A stretch of 64,000 nt of DNA, from positions 38,397-102,396 of the forward strand of contig JAFIGS010000035.1 in assembly GCA_017849615.1 (NCBI GenBank). The letters are read 5' to 3'. Origin of the DNA: Pseudolabrys sp. Its GTDB lineage: Bacteria; Pseudomonadota; Alphaproteobacteria; Rhizobiales; Xanthobacteraceae. Position 1 is the stretch's first letter. Each line of letters begins with the position of its first letter. Shown here piece after piece: positions 52,279-62,410 of the stretch. The position numbers and the translations under genes are program-made. The notes beneath the pieces were generated by a model. It searched no databases. It had not been told where the DNA came from and was given only the letters and a program-made list of their open reading frames with translations.

Positions 52279-52692
52279 ATGGACAGAAGCGACTATCGAA
52301 GCTGGACGATGGACACCATCCGGTTCGCCGACACCGACAAGCTCGGCCACGTCAACAACGCCGCGTTCTCGACCTTCCTCGAAACCGGCCGCGTGCACTT
52401 CCTGCTCGACCCCGCTAGAGGGCTAAACAGCCCGGGCGTCTCCTTTGTCATCGCGAAGCTGATCCTCGACTTCAAGGCCGAGATGCATTGGCCGGGTGAG
52501 GCCCATATCGGCACCCGCTGCAAGAGCATCGGCCGCTCGTCCTTCGTGCTGGAACAGGTCATCGTGCAGAACGACACCGTGGCGGCGCTGGCCGAAACGG
52601 TTATGGTGATGTTCGATGAGGCGACGCGCAAATCGACGCCGCTGCCCGACAGCGCCATCGCGCGGTTGAAAGAAATACAGGTGGCTTCATGA
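52279..52692 (+). CDS. acyl-CoA thioesterase (hotdog, 4HBT/YbgC type)
   Basis: 137 aa. RFADTDKLGHVNNAAFSTFLETGR is the 4HBT active-site motif (Asp and Gly-His-Val-Asn-Asn), followed by hotdog strands (IGTRCKSIGRSSFVLEQVI). Hydrolyses an acyl-CoA; substrate unknown. Its stop overlaps the next start (ATGA). Confidence 0.9.
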   Translation: MDRSDYRSWTMDTIRFADTDKLGHVNNAAFSTFLETGRVHFLLDPARGLNSPGVSFVIAKLILDFKAEMHWPGEAHIGTRCKSIGRSSFVLEQVIVQNDTVAALAETVMVMFDEATRKSTPLPDSAIARLKEIQVAS

Positions 52693-52991
52693 CGCGCGCA
52701 ATCGTGGCCGTACTGGCCCTTCTCGCCTCCCCGGCGCTCGCCCAGGATATCCGCGGCCTCGAGGTCTGCACCGCCGAGAAGCAGATGGAGCGGCGCACGT
52801 CATGCCTGCAGGCCAATACCGATTTCCTGCAGCAGGCGCTCGACCGCCACCAGCGCGAATCCCGCCGTCAGCTCGCCGCGGCGGATGCCGAGGTCGCGGC
52901 GCTCAAGACGCGCCTCGCCAAACTGGAAGAGGAACTGGCGGAATTGAAGAAGGCCGCCGCCGCCAGTAAACCGGCGCCCGACAAGAAATAG
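52689..52991 (+). CDS. small exported coiled-coil protein
   Basis: 100 aa. A signal peptide ([15 protein letters not shown]) and then a helical, charged mature part with heptads ([27 protein letters not shown]) and a Lys/Pro tail. Two Cys near the start of the mature chain. Periplasmic; function unknown. Overlaps the thioesterase gene by 4 bp. Confidence 0.68.
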   Translation: MTRAIVAVLALLASPALAQDIRGLEVCTAEKQMERRTSCLQANTDFLQQALDRHQRESRRQLAAADAEVAALKTRLAKLEEELAELKKAAAASKPAPDKK

Positions 52992-53023
52992 AGACGCCCC
53001 CGGGCAACCCCCAAGCAACCGCC

Positions 53024-54787
53024 ATGTCCATGATCGCACTATACGGCCGCGTGCTCGCTCTGCTGGGTTCGGAGCGCCGCCTCGGCTGGGCGCTGGCCTT
53101 CGGCAATCTGGCGCTGGTCGGCGCGCAGTTCGCCGAGCCGGTGCTGCTCGGCCGCATCATCGACACGCTGAGCAACGGCCAGTCCAGCGGCAAGGCGCCG
53201 TCCTGGTCCGAACTGTCGGTGCTGCTCGGCGCGTGGACCGGCTTCGGCATCTTCACCATCATCGCCGGCACGCTGATCTCGCTGCATTCGGACCGCCTCG
53301 CCCATCGCCGGCGCCAGGTGGTGATGACGCGCTATTTCGAGCACGTGCTGCAACTGCCTTTGTCCTATCACGGCAACACCCATTCCGGCCGCATCATGAA
53401 GGTGATGCTGGAAGGCACCGACGATCTGTGGGCGCTGTGGCTCGGCTTCTTCCGCGAGCACTTCGCCTCGATGGTCGGCCTGATCGTGCTGCTGCCGCTG
53501 TCGCTCTACATCAACTGGAAGCTCGCCAGCGTACTGATTGCGCTTTGCGTCGTCTTCGCCGTGCTGACCTCGATCATCGTGCGCAAGACCGGCTCGATGC
53601 AGGAGGAAGTCGAGGAGCATTACTCGGCGCTGGCCGAGCGCACCTCCGACACCCTCGGCAATATCGCGCTGGTGCAGAGCTTCTCGCGCCTCGAACAGGA
53701 AGTCACCGAGCTCAAACAGATCGTCGATCGCCTGCTGGCGGCGCAGATGCCGGTGCTGTCATGGTGGGCGCTGGCGAATGTGCTCACGCGCACCGCCACC
53801 ACGCTCGCCGTGCTCGCCATCATCGTCATCGGCACCTTCCTCAACATCAACGGCCAGGCCTCGATCGGCGAGATGGTCACCTTCATGAGCTTCGCGGGCC
53901 TGATCATCGCGCGCATGGAGCACACCGTCTCCTTCGTCGACGACCTCGTCAGCCACGTGCCCCAGTTGCGCGAGTTCTTCAATGTCTGGGACACCATCCC
54001 GGACATTCGCGACAAGCCGGACGCCATCGACCCCGGCCGTCTCACCGGCAACATCGCCTTCAACGATGTCAGCTTCTCCTATGACGGCAACCGCCTCGCC
54101 GCCGATCATCTCAACTTCACCGTCCGCCCCGGCGAGACCATTGCGCTGGTTGGCGCGACCGGCGCCGGCAAATCGACGGCGATCGCGCTGCTGCACCGCG
54201 CCTTCGATCCGCAATCCGGCGCCATCGTCGCCGACGGCCACGACATTCGCGACATCAAGCTTGCCGCGCTCCGCCGCAACATCGGTGTGGTGTTTCAGGA
54301 GGCGCTGCTGTTCAACCGCTCGATCGGCGAGAATTTGCGCGTCGGCAAGCCGGACGCCACCGCGGACGAATTGCGCGACGCCGCGCGACGCGCCCAGGCG
54401 CTGGAATTCATCGAGCGCAAGTTCAACGGCTTCGAGGAGCGAGTCGGCGAGCGAGGCCGTTCGCTGTCGGGCGGCGAGCGCCAGCGGCTGTCGATCGCCC
54501 GCGCGCTCCTGAAGAATCCGCCGATCCTCATTCTCGATGAAGCCACCAGCGCGCTCGACGCCGACACCGAAACCAAGGTGATGGCCGCGCTCGACGAGGT
54601 GATGAAGGACCGCACCACTTTCGTCATCGCGCACCGGCTGTCCACCGTGCGCAATGCCGACCGCATTCTGGTGTTCGATCAGGGCAAGATCGTCGAGAGC
54701 GGCTCGTTCGACGAACTGGTGGCGCAAGGCGGCCGCTTCGCCGGGCTGGCGAAGGCGCAGTTCATGGTGGCAGCGACGAAGGAATAG
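53024..54787 (+). CDS. ndvA: NdvA-like glucan exporter ABC protein (fused permease/ATPase)
   Basis: 587 aa: an N-terminal six-helix membrane domain and a C-terminal ATPase. Walker [11 protein letters not shown], signature [16 protein letters not shown] and Walker [13 protein letters not shown] are intact. [26 protein letters not shown] and LWLGFFREH are NdvA/ChvA-like, so export of a beta-1,2-type cyclic glucan to the periplasm is likely; a generic lipid or drug exporter is the alternative. The glucan synthase is not in the window. Confidence 0.82.
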   Translation: MSMIALYGRVLALLGSERRLGWALAFGNLALVGAQFAEPVLLGRIIDTLSNGQSSGKAPSWSELSVLLGAWTGFGIFTIIAGTLISLHSDRLAHRRRQVVMTRYFEHVLQLPLSYHGNTHSGRIMKVMLEGTDDLWALWLGFFREHFASMVGLIVLLPLSLYINWKLASVLIALCVVFAVLTSIIVRKTGSMQEEVEEHYSALAERTSDTLGNIALVQSFSRLEQEVTELKQIVDRLLAAQMPVLSWWALANVLTRTATTLAVLAIIVIGTFLNINGQASIGEMVTFMSFAGLIIARMEHTVSFVDDLVSHVPQLREFFNVWDTIPDIRDKPDAIDPGRLTGNIAFNDVSFSYDGNRLAADHLNFTVRPGETIALVGATGAGKSTAIALLHRAFDPQSGAIVADGHDIRDIKLAALRRNIGVVFQEALLFNRSIGENLRVGKPDATADELRDAARRAQALEFIERKFNGFEERVGERGRSLSGGERQRLSIARALLKNPPILILDEATSALDADTETKVMAALDEVMKDRTTFVIAHRLSTVRNADRILVFDQGKIVESGSFDELVAQGGRFAGLAKAQFMVAATKE

Positions 54788-54793
54788 TTCGCA

Positions 54794-54897
54794 GTCATTC
54801 CGGGGCGCCACGAAGTGGCGAGCCCGGAATCCATACGCCGCAGTACCGGGGGATATGGATTCCGGGCTCGCGGCTTTCAGCCGCGCCCCGGAATGAC
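54794..54897. repeat. long palindromic intergenic repeat (GTCATTCCGGG family)
   Basis: A 104-bp near-complete inverted repeat: GTCATTCCGGGGCG at the left pairs with CGCCCCGGAATGAC at the right, and inner arms CGAGCCCGGAATCCAT and ATGGATTCCGGGCTCG also pair. Lies between convergent ndvA and the outer-membrane protein gene. Related copy at 62330-62410. Confidence 0.8.
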
Positions 54898-54902
54898 CAG
54901 TC

Positions 54903-55607
54903 CTACCACCTGTAATTCAAACCGGCGCGCAGGATGTCGTCGGTGATCGGCACCTTGAGCGAGTTGGTGCCTGAAGCCGCGCCCATGAAGGTCGCGGTTC
55001 CAAGATCGAGATGCAGATACTCGGCCTTGGCGGTCCAGCTCTTGGTCAGGCCGACCTCGAGGCCGCCGCCCGCGGTCCAGCCGGCCCTGGTGTCGCGCTG
55101 CGAACCATTGGCCTGCACTGCATTGACGTCGCCGTAAGCGAGACCGCCGGTGACGTAAGGCAGGAAATTGCCGAAGGCATAGCCGATCCGCGCGCGCGTG
55201 GTGCCGAACCAGTTCTGCTCGGTGCGGCATGCGCCGCCGCCATTAATGGCGCAGACGCCGCCATTGGCGGCGCTGCCGGATACCCTGGCCCAGTTGATGT
55301 CGCTCTCCAGACCGAGCACGGTGCGGCCGACCTGCCAGTTGTAGCCGATCTGCCCGCCGATCAGTCCGCCCTTGGTATTGAAGCGGCCGGAATCGCCGCC
55401 GGCGAAAGGATCGCTCCAGCTCGAGCGGCCGAAGGCGTAGCCGCCGTTGACGCCCAGATAGAACCCGCTCCAGTCATACACCGGCGTCGGCGCTTGATAG
55501 ATGGGCGCTCCCTGCGGCCGCACCGGCGCAACGGCATCGGCCGCGAAAGCCGGCGCGGCAAACGCAGTGATGGCAACACCGAGCAACAGAACGAGCGAAC
55601 GCTTCAT
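54903..55607 (-). CDS. Omp25/31-like outer-membrane beta-barrel protein
   Basis: 234 aa. Signal peptide LVLLLGVAITAFAAPAFAADA, then YDWSGFYLGVNGGYAFG, GGQIGYNWQVGRTVLGLESDINW and a C-terminal barrel end (ILRAGLNYRW) with a terminal aromatic, as in rhizobial OmpA-like small porins. An eight-stranded barrel is expected. About three Gly/Asn-rich loops. Confidence 0.88.
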   Translation of the reverse strand: MKRSLVLLLGVAITAFAAPAFAADAVAPVRPQGAPIYQAPTPVYDWSGFYLGVNGGYAFGRSSWSDPFAGGDSGRFNTKGGLIGGQIGYNWQVGRTVLGLESDINWARVSGSAANGGVCAINGGGACRTEQNWFGTTRARIGYAFGNFLPYVTGGLAYGDVNAVQANGSQRDTRAGWTAGGGLEVGLTKSWTAKAEYLHLDLGTATFMGAASGTNSLKVPITDDILRAGLNYRW

Positions 55608-55851
55608 CAGGTATCGACTCCAGCAACAACGAACGAAACTTCCCGGCGGCCTGAGGTGCCAGCGCGCCTCCGCCTTGGGTAGTTAAAGTTTGGACAGGTG
55701 AAATCTGGCCTGAAAAAACGGCCCGCCAATGGCCCGCCCGTGACCCAACGCGGGCAACAACGCGTTTTCGAGCGAAGTGGTTGCCGGTTCGCGTGAAGAA
55801 ACGCGGCAAACCTAAAATGTCGGCCAAGTTCCTGCCCCGGAGTTGCCTTAA

Positions 55852-56535
55852 TCAGGCTCTGGACCGGGCGCGCGCAGGCACGGCAGATCCGCGCAGGAAC
55901 TGCGGCGCCTGCTCCCGCCATTGCCGCAGCGCCGTGCGGAAATCCGCATCCGGAACGTGCCACACCGCGGTCAGCGCCATGCCGCGCAGCAGATACTGTG
56001 TCGAGCGCAGGAACGCCTTGACGCGCGCGCGCGCGTAACCTTCCGCCACCATGGCGTCGATCCAGATGTCGTCATGGCTCTGCCGATGCTCGGCATAGAG
56101 CCGGTGAAACAGGCGCGACAACGCCGGATCGGTGCGCGCCGCGACCTGCAGTTCCATCAGCGCCATATAGACATGGCTGAGATAGAACGACTCATAGTCG
56201 TCGAGAAAACGCAACACGGCGCTCTTGCCGCCGGCGCCGGCCGACCGAATGGCCTGTTCCTTTGCGCCGACCAGCGCGGCGCGCCATGCAGCCGCGATGA
56301 GATCATGTTTCGATGGAAAGTAGTTCTCGCGCGCACCACGCGACACGCCCGCGCGCTTCGCCACCGCGATGGTCGAGAAGCGCGCATAGCCCTCCTCGAC
56401 CAAAAGATCGATCGCCGCCTTCAGGATCGCGTCCTGCGTCGCTCGGCGGCGCTCTTCCTGCGTCCGGCGCGGCGACTTCGCCGCCTTGGGCGCGGCGCGC
56501 CTCTTCAGCGATGTCGTTGCGCCGCGCGCGGCCAT
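55852..56535 (-). CDS. TetR-family regulator
   Basis: 227 aa. After a basic ~25-residue tail (KRRAAPKAAKSPRR), the HTH is ILKAAIDLLVEEGYARFSTIAVAKRAGVSRGARENYF. The C-terminal ligand domain is not recognisable. Its ATG overlaps the stop of the MetE-like gene by 1 bp (TGATG), so it may respond to a substrate of that enzyme. Expressed from the same minus-strand unit. Confidence 0.87.
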   Translation of the reverse strand: MAARGATTSLKRRAAPKAAKSPRRTQEERRRATQDAILKAAIDLLVEEGYARFSTIAVAKRAGVSRGARENYFPSKHDLIAAAWRAALVGAKEQAIRSAGAGGKSAVLRFLDDYESFYLSHVYMALMELQVAARTDPALSRLFHRLYAEHRQSHDDIWIDAMVAEGYARARVKAFLRSTQYLLRGMALTAVWHVPDADFRTALRQWREQAPQFLRGSAVPARARSRA

Positions 56536-57695
56536 CAGCGCCCGCCCCAGACCTCATCAGCCACCTCGACCACCAGCGCCAGTTTGCGGCGCTCGATTTC
56601 CTCGGTGACCTTGTTGCCATGATGGCTCGAGGCGAAGCCGCATTGCGGCGACAGGCACAGATCTTCGAGCGGCACGAATTTGGCCGCCGCCTCGATGCGG
56701 CGCTTGAGATCGTCCTTGGTTTCCAGCTCCGGCGTTTTCGAACTGACGAGGCCGAGCACGATCTTCTTGCCCTTGGGCACGAAGCGCAGCGGCTCGAAAC
56801 CGCCGGCGCGCTCGGTGTCGAATTCAAGAAAGAAACCGTCCACGTCGGCCTGGTTGAACAGCACCTCGGCGACGGGATCGTAGCCGCCCTCCGCCATCCA
56901 CATGCTCTGCGAGTTGCCGCGGCAGGTGTGCATGGTCACCGCATGGCCCGGATCGCGGCCCTTCGTGATGGCGCTGACGATGTCGCAGTAGAGCACGGCG
57001 AGCGAGGACGGATCCTCGCCGTCCTCCGCCACCTGACTGCGCACCTTGGGGTCGCACATGGTTGCGAAGGATACATCGTCGAGTTGCAGATAGGTGCAGC
57101 CGGCCGCGCGCAGATCGGCGATCTCGGCGCGATAGGCCGTTACCACGTCGGCCCAGAACTCCTTCATGTCGGGATAGGCCTGCTTGTCCACGACTTTGCG
57201 GCCGCCGCGCATGTGCATGTAGGTCGGCGACGGAATGCAGAACTTGGCCGTACGCTGCGTCGCCGATTTCAGGAACGCGAAGTGATCGACCATGATCGGC
57301 TTGCTGCGCCGGACCTTGTCCCTGACCTTCAGCATCGACGAGGTGCTGGCAACCTTGCCGTCCGCACCCTTGAAGCTCACGGCATAATCGCCGTGCGTCC
57401 ACTCGATGCCGTCGAAGCCCGACAGGAAATCGACGTGCCAGAAGGCGCGGCGGAATTCTCCGTCGGTAATGCCCTGCAGCCCGACCTCTTCCTGCAGTTT
57501 CACGACCTCGCGAATGGCGCGGTCCTCGTGGGCGCGCAGTTGCGCCGCGGTGATCTCGCCACGCTCGGCCTGCTCGCGGGCCTCCTTCAGATATTGCGGT
57601 CGTAACAGACTACCGACCTGGTCGGCGCGAAACGGTGGTCGCTGCGTCGCAGCAGACGATTTCTTCTGCACCGCGGCTTGGTCTTGCACGGACAT
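56535..57695 (-). CDS. MetE C-terminal-like (cobalamin-independent methionine synthase type II family) protein
   Basis: 386 aa. Single TIM-barrel half of MetE: FRADQVGSLLRP, GITDGEFRR, YLQLDDVSF, HTCRGN (His and Cys zinc ligands), FFLEFDTERAGGFEPL and LSPQCGF (second Cys). It lacks the N-terminal half of true MetE. Members move methyl groups to thiols, or act on other substrates. ATG 57695 follows GGGAGG; the frame is open to 57791. Coupled to tetR. Confidence 0.83.
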   Translation of the reverse strand: MSVQDQAAVQKKSSAATQRPPFRADQVGSLLRPQYLKEAREQAERGEITAAQLRAHEDRAIREVVKLQEEVGLQGITDGEFRRAFWHVDFLSGFDGIEWTHGDYAVSFKGADGKVASTSSMLKVRDKVRRSKPIMVDHFAFLKSATQRTAKFCIPSPTYMHMRGGRKVVDKQAYPDMKEFWADVVTAYRAEIADLRAAGCTYLQLDDVSFATMCDPKVRSQVAEDGEDPSSLAVLYCDIVSAITKGRDPGHAVTMHTCRGNSQSMWMAEGGYDPVAEVLFNQADVDGFFLEFDTERAGGFEPLRFVPKGKKIVLGLVSSKTPELETKDDLKRRIEAAAKFVPLEDLCLSPQCGFASSHHGNKVTEEIERRKLALVVEVADEVWGGR

Positions 57696-57920
57696 GGCGT
57701 CCTCCCGATTGTTGCAACGCGTCCAGACGCACTTCGGCGTGTCTTCGCGTCTGTTCGGCGCGAACGATGCGCGCGTTTGTCCCAGGGACAATACGGCTTC
57801 ACGGCCCTAGCGGCAACTGATATAAGCTGGATAGCTTATTTCTGCTGGCTGGCGCGTGCCAGCCGGAACGCTTGCCTCATAACGAACAAGTATCGCAAGC
57901 CATCATCGGGAGGAAATAAC

Positions 57921-59099
57921 ATGCAACGCTTGACGCGACGTCGTTTAATGATCGCCGGCACCGCGGCGTTGGCGGTGACCGCGCTCGGCCCGGCGCAAGC
58001 CGCCGATACGATCAAGATCGGCGTGATCATGCCCTATTCCGGAATCTTCGCCGACACCGCGAGCGACGTCGATGCGGGTATCAAACTTTACATGGCGCAG
58101 CATGGCGACACCGTCGCCGGCAAGAAGATCGAGATCATCCGCAAGGATGTCGGCGGCGCCAATCCGGCGGCGGCCAAGCGCCTCGCTCAGGAGCTGCTGA
58201 CCCGCGACAAGGTCGACATTCTCGCCGGCTTCGTGCTGACACCCAACGCGATGGCGGCGTCCGACATCTCGGCCGAAGGCAAGCTGCCGATGGTGATCAT
58301 GAATGCCGCGACATCGAGCATCGTCACCAAGTCGCCCTACTCGGTGCGCGTGTCGATGACCGAAGCGCAGCTCGATACGCCGTTCGGCGCCTGGGCCGCC
58401 AAGGAAGGCATCCAGTCCACCTACATCATGGTGTCCGACTATGGGCCGGGCCATGACGCCGAAAAATTCTTTGGCGCGGCCTTCAAGGCCGGCGGCGGCA
58501 AGGTTCTGGGCTCGGTGCGCATGCCGCTCGGCAATCTCGACTTCTCGGCCTTCGTGCAGGGCGCCAAGGATTCCGGCGCGCAATCGGTATTCGTATTCCT
58601 GCCGGCGGGGCCGGAACCCGCGGCACTGATGAAAACCATGCTCGATCGCGGCATGTCGCCCGACAAGGTGAAGATTCTCGGCTCCGGCAATCTCACCGAC
58701 GTGCGCGTGCTCAAGCGTCTGCCCGCCGAGGCCGCCGGCGTGCTGACGTCATTCCACTACGATCCGGCGCACAAGTCCGACGCCAATTCCGCTTTCGTCA
58801 AAGCCTTTCGCGCCGCCAACAAGGACGAGATCCCGAACCTCCTGTCGGTCGGCGGCTATGACGGCATGCACCTGATCTACGAGGCGCTCAAGAAGACCGG
58901 CGGCAAGGCCGACGGCGACAGCTTCATCGCCGCCGCCAAAGGCATGAAATGGGAAAGCCCCCGCGGCCCGATCTCCATCGACCCGGAAACCCGCGACATC
59001 GTGCAGAACGTCTATGTCCGCCGCCTCGAGAAAGCGGGCGACAGACTGGTAAACGTCGAGATCTTCACCGCCAAAGATGTGAAGGACCCGGGCAAATAG
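57921..59099 (+). CDS. branched-chain-type ABC substrate-binding protein (Peripla_BP_6)
   Basis: 392 aa. Start ATG 57921 follows GGGAGGA. An Arg-rich Tat-like signal (TRRRLMIAGTAALAVTALG) ends in AQA. The mature protein has IKIGVIMPYSGIFADTASDVDAGIKLYM and a type I periplasmic-binding fold (STYIMVSDYGPGHDAEKFF, GYDGMHLIYEALKK). No permease or ATPase is next to it, so it is an orphan receptor, or its partners lie elsewhere. Substrate unknown. Confidence 0.88.
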   Translation: MQRLTRRRLMIAGTAALAVTALGPAQAADTIKIGVIMPYSGIFADTASDVDAGIKLYMAQHGDTVAGKKIEIIRKDVGGANPAAAKRLAQELLTRDKVDILAGFVLTPNAMAASDISAEGKLPMVIMNAATSSIVTKSPYSVRVSMTEAQLDTPFGAWAAKEGIQSTYIMVSDYGPGHDAEKFFGAAFKAGGGKVLGSVRMPLGNLDFSAFVQGAKDSGAQSVFVFLPAGPEPAALMKTMLDRGMSPDKVKILGSGNLTDVRVLKRLPAEAAGVLTSFHYDPAHKSDANSAFVKAFRAANKDEIPNLLSVGGYDGMHLIYEALKKTGGKADGDSFIAAAKGMKWESPRGPISIDPETRDIVQNVYVRRLEKAGDRLVNVEIFTAKDVKDPGK

Positions 59100-59133
59100 T
59101 TCGGCGCAGCGCCCGTCCGCGATCCCGACAACA

Positions 59134-59161
59134 AAAACGGCGCCGTCACGAGCGCCGTTTT
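59134..59161 (+). terminator. terminator after the substrate-binding protein
   Basis: AAAACGGCGC/GCGCCGTTTT stem with an 8-base loop, T-run at the end. Symmetric, so it may also stop fliJ-side transcription. Confidence 0.75.
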
Positions 59162-59186
59162 CAAATTCGAATGTGACGCTCGCGTC

Positions 59187-59609
59187 TTACGCGTGCGCGC
59201 CGCCGGCGGTGAAGCGCAGGCTGGCGATGCGGTCCAGCTCCTGCTGCTCGCGGACGTTCTGCTCGGCGCGGTCGCGTTCCTTGTCGCGCTCGTCCAGCAT
59301 CTCGACCTTCTTGAGCTCCTCGAAGGCCTCGCCCAGCGCCGCCTTGGCGTCGTCGAGCTGGGCGCGCAACTCGTCTGCCGAGCGCTTGAGGTTCTCGCGG
59401 CGAACCATGGCCGCCTTGGCGTAGGTCGGATAGGCAAAGTGGCCCGGATCGTGGATGCCGGCGCGGTCCTGCTCGACCTTGATCTCGCGCTCGAGCTCGG
59501 TGGCGATGCGGTCGAACTCGGCCATCATCGCTTCGATCTGCGCGACCTTGCGCCGCTTCTCGTCGACCTGAAATTTCTTCAGGCGGATGAGGGTTTCACG
59601 TGACTTCAT
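59187..59609 (-). CDS. fliJ: FliJ-like flagellar export protein
   Basis: 140 aa, almost entirely coiled coil (RLKKFQVDEKRRKVAQIEAMMAEFDRIATEL, EELKKVEMLDERDKERDRAEQ). FliJ acts as central stalk and chaperone-like component of the FliI export ATPase. Position after fliI on the same strand supports the call. Confidence 0.85.
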   Translation of the reverse strand: MKSRETLIRLKKFQVDEKRRKVAQIEAMMAEFDRIATELEREIKVEQDRAGIHDPGHFAYPTYAKAAMVRRENLKRSADELRAQLDDAKAALGEAFEELKKVEMLDERDKERDRAEQNVREQQELDRIASLRFTAGGAHA

Positions 59610-59776
59610 CGACTACATACTCCCCCGAAGCCCCGACATACGCGCCGGCCACGGCTCAACTCGCCGCAGGCCGGGCACGCCCCGGACCGTTCAGCAGGAC
59701 GACTCTGGGCCAATATCGTTAGTTTTCGGTTTCCAGAATCGGTCATGTACATGGATATTTCCCCGCGCCCCGGGCA

Positions 59777-61090
59777 TCAGCCCCGGCCGACCACCGCTTC
59801 CAGCATCTTGTAGCCCTCGAGCAGGCTGGTCGCCTCGTCCTTGCGCTGGGACAGGAACGCCTCCAGCGGCTTGTTCAGCGCGATGGCCTCGTCCACGTCC
59901 GGCGAGGTTCCCGGCCGGTAGGCGCCGAGGCGGATCAGTTCCTCCATGTCGGCATAGGTCGCCATCACCTCGCGGGCCCGCTTGATCACGGCGAGATAGT
60001 TCGGGTCGGCGGAGCGCGGCATGGTGCGCGACACCGAGCGCAGCACGTTGATCGCCGGATAGCGGCCGCGCTCGGCGATCGAGCGCTGCATGACGATGTG
60101 GCCGTCGAGAATGCCGCGCACCGCGTCGGCCACCGGCTCGTTATGGTCGTCGCCGTCCACCAGCACCGTGAAGATGCCGGAGATGGTGCCCTGCCCTTCG
60201 GCGCCGGGGCCGGCGCGCTCGAGCAGGCGCGGCAGCTCGGTGAACACCGTCGGCGTATAGCCCTTGGCGGTCGGCGGCTCGCCCGCGGACAGGCCGATTT
60301 CGCGCTGCGCCATGGCAAAACGCGTCACCGAGTCCATCATGGCGAGGACGTCCTTGCCCTCGTCGCGGAAGTATTCGGCGATCGACATGGTGAGGTAGGC
60401 CGCCTGGCGGCGCATCAGCGCCGGCTCGTCCGAGGTTGAGACCACCACCACGGAGCGCTTCAGGCCCTCTTCGCCGAGGTCGTCCTGCAGGAACTCCTGC
60501 ACCTCGCGGCCGCGTTCGCCGATCAGGCCGATGACCGATACGTCGGCCGAGACGTTGCGCGCCAGCATCGACAGCAGCACCGACTTGCCGACGCCGGAGC
60601 CGGCGAAGATGCCCATGCGTTGGCCGCGGCAGACGGTGAGGAAGGTGTTGAGCACCCGCACGCCGAGATCGAGCGGAGCGCCGACCCGCATGCGGGAATG
60701 CGCCGGCGGCGGCGCGTTGCGGAACGGGTAAGGCGACGGGCCGAGCTTGAGCGGGCCCTTGCCGTCGATCGGCTCGCCCAGCGCGTTAACGACCCGGCCG
60801 AGCCAGGCGTCCGACGGCCGCACGCTCATGGCGCCCTGCGACACCAGCGCCCGGCAGCCGCGGCGCACGCCTTCCAGCGGCGCGAAGGGCATGGCCAGCG
60901 CCAGCTTGCCGGAGAAGCCGACGACTTCGCACGGCACCGGGCCGTTGCCGCCTTCGATGGTCAGCCGCGAGCCGACCGACATGGCGTAAAGCGGCCCGGC
61001 CACCTCGACCATGAGGCCGCGCACGCCGACCACCCGGCCGTAGATCTCGACGCCGTCGATATCGGTGAGCTGTTCAGCCAGTGCTTTCAC
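59777..61090 (-). CDS. fliI: flagellum-specific export ATPase
   Basis: 437 aa, F1-beta-like. Walker [14 protein letters not shown], Walker [21 protein letters not shown], and SIGGEPP-type loop ([28 protein letters not shown]), GSVSRTM-like ([10 protein letters not shown]). N-terminal beta domain before residue 90. It drives export of rod, hook and filament proteins with FliH. First gene of fliI-fliJ; a CtrA-like box lies about 100 bp upstream. Confidence 0.96.
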   Translation of the reverse strand: MKALAEQLTDIDGVEIYGRVVGVRGLMVEVAGPLYAMSVGSRLTIEGGNGPVPCEVVGFSGKLALAMPFAPLEGVRRGCRALVSQGAMSVRPSDAWLGRVVNALGEPIDGKGPLKLGPSPYPFRNAPPPAHSRMRVGAPLDLGVRVLNTFLTVCRGQRMGIFAGSGVGKSVLLSMLARNVSADVSVIGLIGERGREVQEFLQDDLGEEGLKRSVVVVSTSDEPALMRRQAAYLTMSIAEYFRDEGKDVLAMMDSVTRFAMAQREIGLSAGEPPTAKGYTPTVFTELPRLLERAGPGAEGQGTISGIFTVLVDGDDHNEPVADAVRGILDGHIVMQRSIAERGRYPAINVLRSVSRTMPRSADPNYLAVIKRAREVMATYADMEELIRLGAYRPGTSPDVDEAIALNKPLEAFLSQRKDEATSLLEGYKMLEAVVGRG

Positions 61091-61558
61091 GAATTGGCGC
61101 CCTCTTCACCTTTTGGGCGCCACAAAGGCGTCCGCCGGCCCTGTGAAAAACGCCGTAAACCCGCCCTTAGGCTTACCGCCCTACCCCGGTCATTAACGTC
61201 GTGTTTACCCGCGTCGTTAATCATTGGGTCATCGTTCGGAAGACGGAACTGGACCGATCGCATCGATTCGTCCGGCCTCTTTCGTCAACCGATGGGCTGA
61301 TCGTTGAAGCCGCCGAAAGCGGCTTAAGGCGGTCAAACCGGAGCATGGAAGCTAGACGTGGCCAAAAAACCACTCGGCAGCAACAGTTTAGGGCGATTCG
61401 GCGTCTCGGCGCCAGCTAACCCTTGCGGCCAAGAATCAGGTTTTGTTAACCATGTCGGCATAGTGTCGAATCGGTTTGTCCCACCGCGTTTTTTTCAAGA
61501 ACTCGCCGCCCATGCGGCGCCGACCCAGAGCCCGGAAGCGGCGAGATAGGGGACTTCA
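61091..61558. promoter_or_regulatory. divergent fliI-ctrA promoter region
   Basis: 468 bp with no gene. It contains a CtrA-like box (61193-61207), a TTAACC half-site at 61446-61451, and four GANTC sites (61265, 61395, 61433, 61468). Layout fits a ctrA promoter region controlled by CtrA and CcrM methylation, as in Caulobacter. Confidence 0.65.
61193..61207. promoter_or_regulatory. CtrA-like box TTAA-N7-TTTA between fliI and ctrA
   Basis: TTAACGTCGTGTTTA, one mismatch from the CtrA consensus. It is 103 bp from the fliI start and 350 bp from ctrA. Confidence 0.45.
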
Positions 61559-62260
61559 ATGCGCGTTCTACTCATAGAAGATGACAGCGCGACCGCTCAA
61601 TCCATTGAGCTGATGCTGAAATCCGAGAGCTTCAACGTCTACACCACCGACCTCGGCGAGGAAGGCGTGGACCTCGGCAAGCTCTACGATTACGACATTA
61701 TCCTTCTGGACCTGAACCTCCCCGACATGTCGGGTTTCGAGGTGCTGCGGTCGCTGCGGGTTTCCAAGGTCAAGACGCCGATCCTGATCCTGTCCGGCCT
61801 CGCCGGCATCGAGGACAAGGTGAAGGGCCTCGGCTTCGGCGCCGACGACTACATGACCAAGCCGTTCCACAAGGACGAGCTGATCGCCCGCATCCACGCG
61901 ATCGTCCGCCGCTCCAAGGGCCACGCCCAGTCGGTCATCAACACCGGCGACCTGGTGGTCAATCTCGACACTAAGACCGTCGAGGTCACCGGCCAGCGCG
62001 TGCACCTGACCGGCAAGGAATACCAGATGCTCGAGCTGCTCTCGCTGCGCAAGGGCACCACGCTGACCAAGGAGATGTTCCTCAACCATCTCTATGGCGG
62101 CATGGACGAGCCGGAACTCAAGATCATCGACGTGTTCATCTGCAAGCTGCGCAAGAAGCTGGCCAACGCGTCGGACGGCAAGAACTACATCGAGACCGTC
62201 TGGGGCCGCGGCTATGTGCTGCGCGAGCCGAGCGAGGCGGACGAGCGGATCCCCGCTTAA
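61559..62260 (+). CDS. ctrA: cell-cycle response regulator CtrA
   Basis: 233 aa, OmpR-type. Receiver domain with acidic pair (EDD), phospho-acceptor Asp51 ([13 protein letters not shown]) and Lys in [11 protein letters not shown]-terminal winged helix ([51 protein letters not shown], read in parts). The recognition segment [15 protein letters not shown] is the near-invariant CtrA signature. Caulobacter CtrA ends with a degradation tag Ala-Ala; here the tail ends IPA. Master regulator of flagella, division and replication, and possibly of the boxes listed here. Confidence 0.98.
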   Translation: MRVLLIEDDSATAQSIELMLKSESFNVYTTDLGEEGVDLGKLYDYDIILLDLNLPDMSGFEVLRSLRVSKVKTPILILSGLAGIEDKVKGLGFGADDYMTKPFHKDELIARIHAIVRRSKGHAQSVINTGDLVVNLDTKTVEVTGQRVHLTGKEYQMLELLSLRKGTTLTKEMFLNHLYGGMDEPELKIIDVFICKLRKKLANASDGKNYIETVWGRGYVLREPSEADERIPA

Positions 62261-62286
62261 GCCCCTCCCCTCACCGGGCCGACATG

Positions 62287-62320
62287 AAAAACCCCGCCAG
62301 CGATGGCGGGGTTTTTGTTT
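62287..62320 (+). terminator. rho-independent terminator of ctrA
   Basis: Stem AAAAACCCCGCCA/TGGCGGGGTTTTT with loop GCGA, then TTTTTGTTT. Confidence 0.92.
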
Positions 62321-62329
62321 GCGCCCACC

Positions 62330-62410
62330 GTCATTCCGGGGCGCGCGAAGCGCGAACCCGGAATCCAGCGCTGGATTCCGGATCGCCGCTATCGCGGCGT
62401 CCGGAATGAC
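62330..62410. repeat. palindromic intergenic repeat (GTCATTCCGGG family)
   Basis: 81 bp. GTCATTCCGGGGCG at the left and GCGGCGTCCGGAATGAC at the right; the middle is GAATCCAGCGCTGGATTC, a perfect palindrome. Shorter relative of 54794-54897. Confidence 0.75.

Noticed and set aside
61358-61549. 63-aa frame upstream of ctrA
   Set aside because: It lies in the ctrA promoter region over GANTC and TTAACC sites; GTG start without a good ribosome-binding site.
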